DNA of 64,000 bases from Cupriavidus pinatubonensis. Its GTDB lineage: Bacteria > Pseudomonadota > Gammaproteobacteria > Burkholderiales > Burkholderiaceae. Each line of letters begins with the position of its first letter. Positions within the stretch are counted from its first letter, which is position 1. Below the pieces are notes generated by a model. That model had not been told where the DNA came from. It searched no databases and was given only the letters and a program-made list of their open reading frames with translations. Shown here piece by piece: positions 42,966 to 50,668 of this stretch. The translations under genes were made by a program, and so were the position numbers. The stretch lies in contig NZ_CP080769.1 in NCBI RefSeq assembly GCF_019602855.1, positions 434,001 through 498,000 on the forward strand, written 5' to 3'.

Positions 42966-44278
42966 AGCTTCGATCCGAATTCTGCGATCGCGTTGCGCAG
43001 CTCGACATGCTTCGCAGACGCCTTTTCCAGGCTCACGCCAGCAACAGCGGCTTCCCATGCCTGACGCATGCTGGTGACACCGGCAGCGATACCGTCCGGA
43101 TGGCCAATCACGCCGCCACCGGCAAGGTGCATGAGGTCGGTGGTCTTGAGATACCCATACAGCTCAGGCGCAACACCGGCCCACTGGCCGGACGAAAAAA
43201 CCGGCATGGCAGGCGCAACACCGGCGAACGGCGTGAGACAGGCCCGAGCCGATGCGATAACCGAGTCATCCGGCTCCCAGAATTTGCTCTTCAGCCCGTT
43301 CACGTGGACGTGGTCGACACCGGCAAGACGCCAGAGCTTCTGGAACGCACGGAAATCGAAGCCTAGGGAAGGATGACGCGTGAGCGCGCCCCAGCCATTG
43401 CGGTGGCCGTGGATGGGAAGCTCGGAGTATTCGCGCAGATGCTGGATGGCAGCCATGCCGGTCCAGTTAAGGCTTACCATGACGCAGGTGCCGCCGGCCT
43501 CAACGACGATATCGTGGTTGCGTCGCATTTCATCGATGCCGCCGCTGATGTTGAAGGCGTACATCGGCATGCGCCCCAAGCGATCGGCATGCTTGAGCAG
43601 CACCGGCATGACGGCCTCTACGCGCTCCTTGAATGGCGCATACGGCGGATTGGCCAGCAGCTCATCGTCCTTGATGAAGTCGATATCACCCGCGCAGAGA
43701 TCGTCGACCAAGGCGGCGGTTTGATCGACCGTCAGCCCTACGCTGGGCTTGATGATGGTGCCGATCATGGGGCGGCCGAAGACACCCGCCAACTCGCGTG
43801 TGCCATCGATACTGAACTTTGGCCCAGGAAACGCCGCGGCGAATTCTGCCGGCACATCGATATCCAGCAACTTCAACCCCGTCACCTCGCCGAGTTCGAA
43901 GAGATTGCCGGCAACTGTCGCGAGCAACGTGGGAAGATTCGGCCCGACATTCGCAATCGGGAACGCCAATTCTACGATCGCGCGATAGTACTTGCCGGTA
44001 TGACCCCGCCGCTCCGCATGCGCACTTCGCAAGGTCGGCTCCGAGACCGGCTCAAGATCTTCAACGCTGCACACGCGAGCCCGGAAACGCTCCTGCAGTT
44101 CTGCCGTTTCACCCGGCAGTTGCATGAACGTACCACTGGATTGTTCCCCCGCGATGACCGTCGCGGCCTTGGCCGACGGCACCCAGCTTTCCACCAGATA
44201 GCGGGCAAAGAACTCGGGGCGAGTAGCCGAGCGCTTCTGCTGTGGCACAGACTCACCGATCGCAAATAATTCAGACAT
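42962..44278 (-). CDS. RuBisCO-like protein (RuBisCO large-chain superfamily)
   Basis: A 438-residue protein. The N-terminal domain contains ARYLVESWVPSAKAATVIAGEQSSGTF, and the barrel follows. GTIIKPSVGL holds the first active-site Lys, GDIDFIKDDELLANPPYAPF the carbamylated Lys and the Mg ligands Asp and Glu, and HVNGLKSKFWEPDD the loop-6 Lys. GHRNGWGALTRHPSLG and HLAGGGVIGHPDG are phosphate-site loops. With the Mg site intact it should be an active enzyme, not a degenerate one. RuBisCO-like proteins beside DUF1537 kinases act on 3-oxo-isoapionate-4-phosphate, either decarboxylating it or splitting it to 3-phosphoglycerate and glycolate. Which of these applies cannot be told by eye. Confidence 0.9.
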   Translation of the reverse strand: MSELFAIGESVPQQKRSATRPEFFARYLVESWVPSAKAATVIAGEQSSGTFMQLPGETAELQERFRARVCSVEDLEPVSEPTLRSAHAERRGHTGKYYRAIVELAFPIANVGPNLPTLLATVAGNLFELGEVTGLKLLDIDVPAEFAAAFPGPKFSIDGTRELAGVFGRPMIGTIIKPSVGLTVDQTAALVDDLCAGDIDFIKDDELLANPPYAPFKERVEAVMPVLLKHADRLGRMPMYAFNISGGIDEMRRNHDIVVEAGGTCVMVSLNWTGMAAIQHLREYSELPIHGHRNGWGALTRHPSLGFDFRAFQKLWRLAGVDHVHVNGLKSKFWEPDDSVIASARACLTPFAGVAPAMPVFSSGQWAGVAPELYGYLKTTDLMHLAGGGVIGHPDGIAAGVTSMRQAWEAAVAGVSLEKASAKHVELRNAIAEFGSKL

Positions 44279-44282
44279 CGTT

Positions 44283-45152
44283 TCAACTCCCGAGGAACGA
44301 AACCATTTCTTGCACGACGAAGTCCGGGCGTTCCTCTTGCACCCAGTGACCGCAATCCGCGATCACGCCGCCTTTCACGTCGTTGGCCACACGCTGCAAG
44401 GAGGTGAAGCCTTCCTGGCCGCGACCAAACGCCTCTCCGCCGCCATATGCCAGCACCGGCATCAGCAAACGGTTTTCCTTCAGCCACGCTTCGTTGTCGC
44501 GCACGGTCTGCGGGACCGCGCGGTAGTAGCCCAGGCCGGTCCGGAGCGTGCCGATGTCGCGATAAGTGCGAAGGTACTCTCCGATGTCCGCCTCGCTGAT
44601 CGCATCCTGGACAAAGCCGAACTGCTTGAAGAAGTATCGGTAGTAAATGTCCTCTCGACCCGCGATCAGCGCCTCGGGCAGATCAGTGACCTGATGAAAC
44701 GCGTGGTGCCAGCGCCGCCCGTTCTGGTTGTACGTGCCGCTTCCATCGCCAGGTACCGCCGCATCAAGCATCACCAGCTTCCGAACGAGGCCTGGATTGA
44801 AAGCCGCGAGAGCAAACGCGGCAGGACCACCCCAATCGTGCCCCGCCAGATAGATCTCCTTGATCCCCAGCACGCCCGTCAGCAGTTCCGCAACATCGCC
44901 GGATACCCGCTTCATGTCGAAACCGTCCCGTGGTCGCGACGAATCGCCAAGCCCACGCAGATCCGGTGCGATCACCTTGAAACGTTGCGAGAGCGCAGGA
45001 ATGACCTTGCGCCAGGAGTACCAGGTCTGCGGCCAGCCGTGCAGCAGCACCAGGGCTGGGCCCTGTCCCGCGGTCACAAAATGAACGCGGGAATCGCCGA
45101 CGGTCGCGTAGTGATGTTCGACTTCGAGGTTTTCCATTTGCGTCACACTCAT
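44283..45152 (-). CDS. Alpha/beta hydrolase, epoxide hydrolase/haloacid-ester type
   Basis: A 289-residue protein. PALVLLHGWPQTWYSWRKVIPALSQRFKVIAPDLRGLGDSSRP gives the oxyanion HGWP motif, and IYLAGHDWGGPAAFALAA carries Asp as nucleophile (GHDWGG), as in epoxide hydrolases and dehalogenases. GGVIADCGHWVQEERPD has the catalytic His. It is coupled to the SDR gene by an ATGA overlap and is 4 bases upstream of the RuBisCO-like gene. In this operon it could open a lactone made by the SDR, but the Asp nucleophile would be unusual for a lactonase. The function is open. Confidence 0.8.
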   Translation of the reverse strand: MSVTQMENLEVEHHYATVGDSRVHFVTAGQGPALVLLHGWPQTWYSWRKVIPALSQRFKVIAPDLRGLGDSSRPRDGFDMKRVSGDVAELLTGVLGIKEIYLAGHDWGGPAAFALAAFNPGLVRKLVMLDAAVPGDGSGTYNQNGRRWHHAFHQVTDLPEALIAGREDIYYRYFFKQFGFVQDAISEADIGEYLRTYRDIGTLRTGLGYYRAVPQTVRDNEAWLKENRLLMPVLAYGGGEAFGRGQEGFTSLQRVANDVKGGVIADCGHWVQEERPDFVVQEMVSFLGS

Positions 45153-45931
45153 CCTTCGGTGCGCGGAAGCGGGTACATCAGACCCGCGGTGCCGAAGCCG
45201 CCGTCAACGTTGAGGATGTGGCCGTTGATATAGTTAGCATCGTCACTAGCCAAGAAGGCGGCGGCTGCAGCGATCTCGTCGACCTCGCCGTAACGGTGCA
45301 TGGGGACCAAGTAGCGATAGGCTTCCCGCGTGCCACTGGCAGCGTGCATCGCACGCGTTACGTCCGACTCGATCGGCCCCGGGGCAATGCCGTTGACATT
45401 GATGCCGTGGGGCGACAGTTCGACCGCCATGATCTTGGTCAGCACTTCGAGGCCGGCCTTCGATGCGCCATAGCCGGTGCGTCCCATCCCCCCGCGCTGG
45501 CCCGAGAGCGACACAATATTGATGATCCGGCCGCTGCTCTTCTTGAGCATCTGTCGTGCGGCGTACTGTCCGCAAAGGAAAGCGCCCGTCAGGTTGACCT
45601 TGAGCATCAACTCAAAATCTGCGACCTTGTATTCGACATAGGGCGCATTGATCCCCACGCCGGCATTATTCACGTGGATATCGACGCCACCGAAATCCGC
45701 AGCGATTTCCTCAAAAGCCGCCTGAATGCTACTTTCGTTTGCCACGTCCAGGAGAACATGGGATGCCTTTCCGCCCTTCTTCTGGATTTCTGCGGCCGCT
45801 GCCGCTGCACGCTCCGCCACAATATCGCTCACGACGACATGCGCACCTTCACTGGAAAATCGATTTGCAATCGCCTGACCAATCCCTTGGCCCGAGCCAG
45901 TTACCAGAGCCACCTTTCCGTGCAAACGCAT
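45149..45931 (-). CDS. Short-chain dehydrogenase/reductase
   Basis: A 260-residue classical SDR. VALVTGSGQGIGQAIANRF and VNNAGVGINAPYVEYK form the cofactor site, IINIVSLSGQRGGMGRTGYGASKAG the Ser-Tyr-Lys set, and GHILNVDGGFGTAGLMYP the C-terminus. AHVVVSDI, with an Asp after the second strand, suggests NAD rather than NADP. It is the first gene of the operon 45931-38439. It may oxidise the imported sugar or acid before the hydrolase, RuBisCO-like and kinase steps. Confidence 0.9.
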   Translation of the reverse strand: MRLHGKVALVTGSGQGIGQAIANRFSSEGAHVVVSDIVAERAAAAAAEIQKKGGKASHVLLDVANESSIQAAFEEIAADFGGVDIHVNNAGVGINAPYVEYKVADFELMLKVNLTGAFLCGQYAARQMLKKSSGRIINIVSLSGQRGGMGRTGYGASKAGLEVLTKIMAVELSPHGINVNGIAPGPIESDVTRAMHAASGTREAYRYLVPMHRYGEVDEIAAAAAFLASDDANYINGHILNVDGGFGTAGLMYPLPRTEG

Positions 45932-46308
45932 AACGTCCCTCCATATGTCGGTTATCTAACTGCGTGGACGAAATATAAGTTCGACCGTTTCTGACGACAA
46001 ATCAAATTAAGTCGGCGGGCTGTGAAATAAACTCACAGCCATGGTTCGGAAACCCGCAAAGCGCTGTACATCAAGGGCGGCCGTAGGTCTCAGCTCGGCC
46101 ACCCACGGCCCAGCCGCAACCTCTCTCGGGGTAAGTCCTAATATGATGCCGCGAACAGCGACTGATAGCTAAGCTAGTAAAATGCTGCACCGCAGGAGGC
46201 GCGAAATGGGCGGCTACCGAGAGAGTATCTCGGTACCAAGGGGATTTGAACCCGTTTCAGAAAGGCGTAGAGAGATGCTGTGATCTTTACTTCTAGATAA
46301 CCAAGTCG
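45932..46308. other. Gap between the SDR operon and a lysR gene
   Basis: No gene was recognised in these 377 bases. Two inverted repeats are seen: GGCTGTGA (46018-46025) with TCACAGCC (46033-46040) around 7 bases, and TACCGAGA (46215-46222) with TCTCGGTA (46228-46235) around 5 bases. The first may be an operator for the SDR operon. The second lies beyond the lysR stop and may end its transcript. GGGATTTGAACCC at about 46240 recalls a tRNA T-arm, but no tRNA can be folded around it. Confidence 0.45.
46018..46040. promoter_or_regulatory. Inverted repeat GGCTGTGA-N7-TCACAGCC
   Basis: A perfect 8-bp inverted repeat with a 7-base A/T-rich spacer, 87 bases upstream of the SDR start. It contains TGTGA and TCACA as in CRP sites, but with a 7-base spacer instead of 6. 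It could bind a LysR protein or a CRP/FNR-type regulator. Confidence 0.4.
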
Positions 46309-47202
46309 CTAGTTCTGAATACCGGATGCATTGGATTTTGCCAGCTCATTTGCTAGCCACTCAACGAGCATTTTTACATCTGGTCGAGATGCGAGACGGG
46401 AAGCGGTCCACAAAACAAGTTTTCGTCCGCCGGGGATAAAGCCGAAGGGGGCCACGAGTTTGCCCGACTCGAGGTCGTTTTGGACGAGCATTTTGGGTAC
46501 CACTGCGACACCCAACCCGCACACGGCGGCCTGGATGAGGAGATAGAAATGATCGTAGTGCTGCTTGGGTTGCAAGTGACCCGGAAGGCCCACGCTGGAA
46601 ACCCAGTCTTGCCAAGCGTCCGGCCTGGTTTTCGTCGCCAGCAGATGGGCTTCCCGTAGGTCCACCAGATTCCGAATTGAGGCCGCTTCGGCGTAGTCCG
46701 GCGCGCAGACGGGCCCGATCTCCTCCAGCGCGACGTCTTTGAGATCAACCTCCGGCGGAGGCGTGAACGTCGAATTGCTCATCGCCACTGCGATGCGATC
46801 CCGGAGGAAGTCGACGTTCTCGTAGTTCATGTTGAATTGCAACTGAACTTCGGGGTGGTTCTGATTGAAGTGAGAAATGCGCGGCAACAGCCAGAACATC
46901 AGCACCGATGGCGAGCACGAGATCGTCAGCGGTCCCTCCTTGAACTGGTCCAGGCTGGCTTCGATGAGTCCAAAGGCTCGCGCCAGGTCTTCCGCAAGTC
47001 TTCGCCCAGCGGGTGTCGCTTCAGTCGAGTGCGGACCGCGAGTCAGGAGCGTAACCCCGAGATTCTCCTCGAGCAGCTTGATATGGCGGCTGACTGCGCC
47101 GTGCGTCACGCAAAGTTCGTCAGCCGCTGCGGACATACTCCGAAGTCTCGAAGTCGCCTCGAAGGCTCGCAACGCATTTAAAGATAGCCGGCGCGTCAGC
47201 AT
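46309..47202 (-). CDS. LysR-family regulator (GcvA-like)
   Basis: A 297-residue regulator. SLNALRAFEATSRLRSMSAAADELCVTHGAVSRHIKLLEENLGVTLLTRGPHSTEATPAG is the helix-turn-helix domain. The effector domain starts LTISCSPSVLMFWLLPRISHFNQNHPEVQLQF. ATG 47202 is the likeliest start; a TTG at 47250 would add 16 residues of no evident homology. No Shine-Dalgarno sequence is visible. It lies between the SDR/RuBisCO-like operon and otnC, so it may regulate either. Confidence 0.88.
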   Translation of the reverse strand: MLTRRLSLNALRAFEATSRLRSMSAAADELCVTHGAVSRHIKLLEENLGVTLLTRGPHSTEATPAGRRLAEDLARAFGLIEASLDQFKEGPLTISCSPSVLMFWLLPRISHFNQNHPEVQLQFNMNYENVDFLRDRIAVAMSNSTFTPPPEVDLKDVALEEIGPVCAPDYAEAASIRNLVDLREAHLLATKTRPDAWQDWVSSVGLPGHLQPKQHYDHFYLLIQAAVCGLGVAVVPKMLVQNDLESGKLVAPFGFIPGGRKLVLWTASRLASRPDVKMLVEWLANELAKSNASGIQN

Positions 47203-47363
47203 AGCGTGAAGTTGTCGTGCACCTCGTCCAACGAGGCTCTTTTCGATCAATGGCCGTCAGTGTGCGAGAAGGCAAATGTCCGCGTCAATCCATAGTTGCC
47301 CTCTCACGCCAGCCTCGTGACCTTCTCATCGTGCGGCACGATCCGGCCCGCAAACGCAGTCCA

Positions 47364-48008
47364 CTAACCAGGGGGCCCGAACTTGCTTCGCAACGCCCCG
47401 ACCTGCTCGGCAGAGAGTTCACGGGTTTTTCTGCCTCGAAGCATCATGAAGAGCTTCGCGGTCTCCTCCAACTCCTCGGCCGCGTCAGTCGCGGCGGCCA
47501 GGCTGCTGCCAGCCACCACTGGACCATGGTGCGCCAAGAGCATCGCGTGATGCTTTCCTGCCCAAGACCGGATAGCGTCCGCCAGCTTAGGGTCTCCCGG
47601 CGCAAAATAAGGAACCAGAGGCAAGGAGCCGACCCGCATCACATAGTAAGCGGTCAACGGAGGAAGAAGATCGTCAGGATTTAGGTCCGGGTCCAACGAC
47701 AAGGCAACGGAGTGCGTCGAATGTAGATGCACGACAGCCCTCGCGCCCCTTCGCTCCTGATACATCGCCAAATGCAACAAACTTTCCTTCGTGGGAGCAT
47801 CGCCAGCGATATGTCGCCCGTCACGATCCAGCCTCGACAGCCGTGCGGGGTCAAGGTTACCGAGGGAGGCGCCGGTCGGCGTTAGCAGCCAGCCATCCTC
47901 CATCGCCACACTGATGTTCCCGGTGCTTCCGTGTGTCAATCCTCGGTCGAGGATCGATTTTGCGGCTAGCACGATTTCCTCACGGAGCTTCGATTCGCTT
48001 AGGGACAT
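47364..48008 (-). CDS. otnC: 3-oxo-tetronate 4-phosphate decarboxylase (class II aldolase family)
   Basis: A 214-residue class II aldolase-fold protein. SILDRGLTHGSTGNISVAMEDGWLLTPTGASLG, then VVHLHSTHSVALSLD with two metal-binding His, and LLAHHGPVVAGSSLAAATDAAEELEETAKLFMML with the third His, match OtnC. The enzyme decarboxylates 3-oxo-tetronate 4-phosphate to dihydroxyacetone phosphate. It overlaps the end of otnK by 10 bases, forming the known otnK-otnC pair described in Cupriavidus and relatives. Its product feeds directly into tpiA at 24831. Other class II aldolases (fuculose- or ribulose-phosphate type) are less likely in this context. Confidence 0.87.
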   Translation of the reverse strand: MSLSESKLREEIVLAAKSILDRGLTHGSTGNISVAMEDGWLLTPTGASLGNLDPARLSRLDRDGRHIAGDAPTKESLLHLAMYQERRGARAVVHLHSTHSVALSLDPDLNPDDLLPPLTAYYVMRVGSLPLVPYFAPGDPKLADAIRSWAGKHHAMLLAHHGPVVAGSSLAAATDAAEELEETAKLFMMLRGRKTRELSAEQVGALRSKFGPPG

Positions 48009-49258
48009 TGTCTCATCGCCTCCTCGAAGAAGCTGACGGTGCCAAAGTTCCCCGATTTGAGTGCCAGTGCGATCGGCTCTCCATCAAGCGATTGCGTCCA
48101 GGGAACGCCTGGCGCGATGGACGCTCCGATGCGCAATCCCTTCACATTGAGTGCCTTGACAACGGCGCCCGAAGTTTCACCGCCGGCGACGATGAACTTT
48201 TTGAAGCCCCGTTCACGGAGTCCTGCTGCAATCGCCGAAAGCACCGCCTCCACCAACTGGCCGGCCGCTTCCACGCCGAGCTGTTGCTGGACCTGAGCGA
48301 CCTCGTCGGGCTTAGCACTGGCATAAACGAGGACGGGCTCGTCGTGCTGCATGACCCACTCCACTGCCGAAGAGGCCAAATCCTCTGCTCGATGGATGGC
48401 CAAGGGATTGATCTTGAATCCCGGATGATCCGTCAGCCAATGTTCGACTTGGGCATTCGTCGCCACAGAGCAGCTTCCGGACAGCAGCACCATGCGACCA
48501 GAACTCGGATCGAGCTTGGCTGCATCTGTCGAGACGCTCAGTGCTCCCGTGCGCCGGAAGTTGTCAGCCAGACCAATTGCGAGACCTGATCCGCCAGTCA
48601 GCAGCGGCAGGTCGGCTACCGCCTCATCAATTCGGTACAGATCTTCATTTTCGATCGCGTCCACGATCGCGATCTGTTGGCCCTTCTCCTTGCACCGGTC
48701 AAAGCCTGCGCGGATCGCGTCTCGCCCTTCGGCGACGACACTACGTGCCACCAGCCCGACTTGTTGCTTCGTTTGGGGCGCAAGAACACGGACGAGATTC
48801 GAGTCCGTCATCGGTGTCAGCGGGTGATTTCTCATGCCCGACTCGCTTAGCAGGACATCCCCGACGAAGAGATAACCGTTGTACACCGTACGACCATTCT
48901 CCGGAAATGCCGGACAAACGATAGTGAAGTCCGTGCCGAGTTCCTCCATCATCGCGTCAATCACCGGGCCGATGTTTCCTACCGGCGTCGAATCGAAAGT
49001 CGAGCAATACTTGAAGTAGAACTGTCTGCAGCCCACCCGTTGCAACCAGCGCAGGGCTTCGAGCGATTCTGTTACTGCGTCACGGACCGGCAATGTACGA
49101 GTCTTCAGTGCGACAACGATTGCATCGGCATCCAGGACAGTACTCTGGGGAACTCCGATGGTTTGTATGGTCCGCATTCCGCTCTTCACCAGCATGCTGG
49201 CGAGATCCGTGCCCCCAGTAAAATCGTCTGCAACGCAGCCCAACAATGGTTTCGACAT
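47999..49258 (-). CDS. otnK: 3-oxo-tetronate kinase (DUF1537 family)
   Basis: A 419-residue kinase. LLGCVADDFTGGTDLASMLVKSGMRTIQTIGVP is the OtnK form of the N-terminal motif, FYFKYCSTFDSTPVGNIGPVIDAMME and FTIVCPAFPENGRTVYNGYLFVGDVLLSESGMRNHPLTPMTDSNLVRVL follow, and the nucleotide domain has FIVAGGETSGAVVKALNVKGLRIG and LALKSGNFGTVSFFEEA. It phosphorylates 3-oxo-tetronate, an intermediate of threonate and erythronate breakdown. GGAAGGAGCGCAAC precedes the ATG at 49258. A threonate dehydrogenase and OtnI isomerase, which usually accompany it, are not in the same unit. Confidence 0.9.
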   Translation of the reverse strand: MSKPLLGCVADDFTGGTDLASMLVKSGMRTIQTIGVPQSTVLDADAIVVALKTRTLPVRDAVTESLEALRWLQRVGCRQFYFKYCSTFDSTPVGNIGPVIDAMMEELGTDFTIVCPAFPENGRTVYNGYLFVGDVLLSESGMRNHPLTPMTDSNLVRVLAPQTKQQVGLVARSVVAEGRDAIRAGFDRCKEKGQQIAIVDAIENEDLYRIDEAVADLPLLTGGSGLAIGLADNFRRTGALSVSTDAAKLDPSSGRMVLLSGSCSVATNAQVEHWLTDHPGFKINPLAIHRAEDLASSAVEWVMQHDEPVLVYASAKPDEVAQVQQQLGVEAAGQLVEAVLSAIAAGLRERGFKKFIVAGGETSGAVVKALNVKGLRIGASIAPGVPWTQSLDGEPIALALKSGNFGTVSFFEEAMRQCP

Positions 49259-49320
49259 GTTGCGCTCCTTCCGTTTCAATGATTGTAGGTCTTTGACTCG
49301 ATCATGGTGATGGTATCGCC

Positions 49321-50628
49321 CTACTTGCCCTGACTTATCTGGCGCAGGCAAATGAAGGTCGATCGACCCGCATATGAGGTGGTATTTCCGAGCGCCTCTT
49401 CGATGCGCAGCAGTTGGTTGTACTTGGCGATGCGGTCCGAGCGCGACAGCGAGCCGGTCTTGATTTGGCCGGCGTTGGTGCCCACGGCGATGTCGGCGAT
49501 CGTGCTGTCCTCCGTCTCGCCCGAGCGGTGCGAGATCACGGCGGTGTAGCCCGCCCGCTTAGCCATCTCGATGGCAGCGAACGTTTCGGTCAGCGTACCG
49601 ATCTGGTTGATCTTGATGAGGATCGAGTTGCCAATACCCTTCTCGATGCCTTCCTTCAGAATCTTGGTGTTGGTCACGAACAGGTCGTCGCCCACCAATT
49701 GCACGCGCTTGCCAAGCTTGTCCGTCAGCGTCTTCCAGCCATCCCAGTCGCCTTCGGCCATGCCGTCCTCGATCGAGACGATCGGGAACTTGTCGCAGAG
49801 GTTGGCCAGGTAATCGGCAAATTGCGTCGACGACAGCTTCAGGCCTTCGCCCTCCAGCACGTAGACGTCTTCGGCTTCGTGGTAGAACTCGCTCGCGGCG
49901 CAGTCCAGCGCCAGCAGCACGTCCTCGCCCATGCGGTAGCCAGCCTTCTCGACGGCCTGGACGATGGTGTTCAGGCATTCCTCGTTGGACGAGAAGTTCG
50001 GGGCGAAGCCGCCCTCGTCGCCCACGGCGGTGGACATGCCCTTGTCGGCCAGGATCTTCTTGAGCGCATGGAAGATTTCGGCGCCGCAACGCAGGGCTTC
50101 ACGGAAGCTGGGTTGCGACACCGGCATGATCATGAATTCCTGGATGTCCAGGCTGTTGTTGGCGTGCGCGCCCCCGTTGACGATGTTCATCATCGGCACC
50201 GGCATCTGCATCGCGCCCGAGCCGCCGAAGTAGCGGTACAGCGGCAGGCCAGCCTCTTCGGCAGCGGCCTTGGCCACGGCCATCGACACCGCCAGCATGG
50301 CGTTGGCACCCAGGCGGCCCTTGTTCTCGGTGCCGTCGAGTTCGATCAGGGTGCGGTCCACAAACGCCTGCTCGGACGCGTCCAGGCCCATGATGGCTTC
50401 GGCGATCTCGGTGTTGATGTGCTCGACGGCCTTCAGCACGCCCTTGCCGAGGTAGCGCGACTTGTCGCCGTCACGCAGTTCGATGGCTTCGCGCGAGCCG
50501 GTCGATGCCCCCGAGGGCACGGCGGCGCGACCCATCACGCCCGACTCCAGCAGCACGTCGCACTCGACGGTGGGGTTGCCCCGCGAGTCCAGAACCTCGC
50601 GTCCAATGATGTCTACGATTGCAGTCAT
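49321..50628 (-). CDS. eno: Enolase, copy 2, with altered C-terminus
   Basis: A 435-residue enolase identical to eno1 for its first 414 residues and at the DNA level for 1242 bases. The tail reads NTTSYAGRSTFICLRQISQGK instead of DTTSYGGKSALYNLR. All catalytic residues lie in the shared part. It ends 62 bases before otnK, on the same strand, and starts 40 bases after the ppc stop, so it can be transcribed with pyk2-gapN-ppc. The altered end looks like a patch made when the shared sequence was inserted; the final residues of enolase are peripheral, so activity is likely kept. Confidence 0.95.
   Translation of the reverse strand: MTAIVDIIGREVLDSRGNPTVECDVLLESGVMGRAAVPSGASTGSREAIELRDGDKSRYLGKGVLKAVEHINTEIAEAIMGLDASEQAFVDRTLIELDGTENKGRLGANAMLAVSMAVAKAAAEEAGLPLYRYFGGSGAMQMPVPMMNIVNGGAHANNSLDIQEFMIMPVSQPSFREALRCGAEIFHALKKILADKGMSTAVGDEGGFAPNFSSNEECLNTIVQAVEKAGYRMGEDVLLALDCAASEFYHEAEDVYVLEGEGLKLSSTQFADYLANLCDKFPIVSIEDGMAEGDWDGWKTLTDKLGKRVQLVGDDLFVTNTKILKEGIEKGIGNSILIKINQIGTLTETFAAIEMAKRAGYTAVISHRSGETEDSTIADIAVGTNAGQIKTGSLSRSDRIAKYNQLLRIEEALGNTTSYAGRSTFICLRQISQGK
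49387..50628 (-). repeat. Inverted repeat, right arm (1242 bp, eno2)
   Basis: The partner of 34359-35600 in opposite orientation. Sequences outside the arm are unrelated: before the ATG eno2 has GAGAGATT and eno1 has CAAATCGCA. No target-site duplication or transposase accompanies it. Confidence 0.93.
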
Positions 50629-50668
50629 AATCTCTCGTCAGAAAAAGGGGACTGTCAGCTCAGGGCCG

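Noticed and set aside
46021..46037. CRP binding site TGTGA-N7-TCACA
   Set aside because: The spacer is 7 bases, while CRP sites have 6. The longer symmetry GGCTGTGA/TCACAGCC suggests another regulator or a simple hairpin, so it is kept only as an inverted repeat.
46233..46260. tRNA-like T-arm (GGGATTTGAACCC) as a possible attachment site
   Set aside because: Only a T-arm-like string is present. No acceptor stem, anticodon arm or CCA could be found on either strand, and no integrase is in the window.
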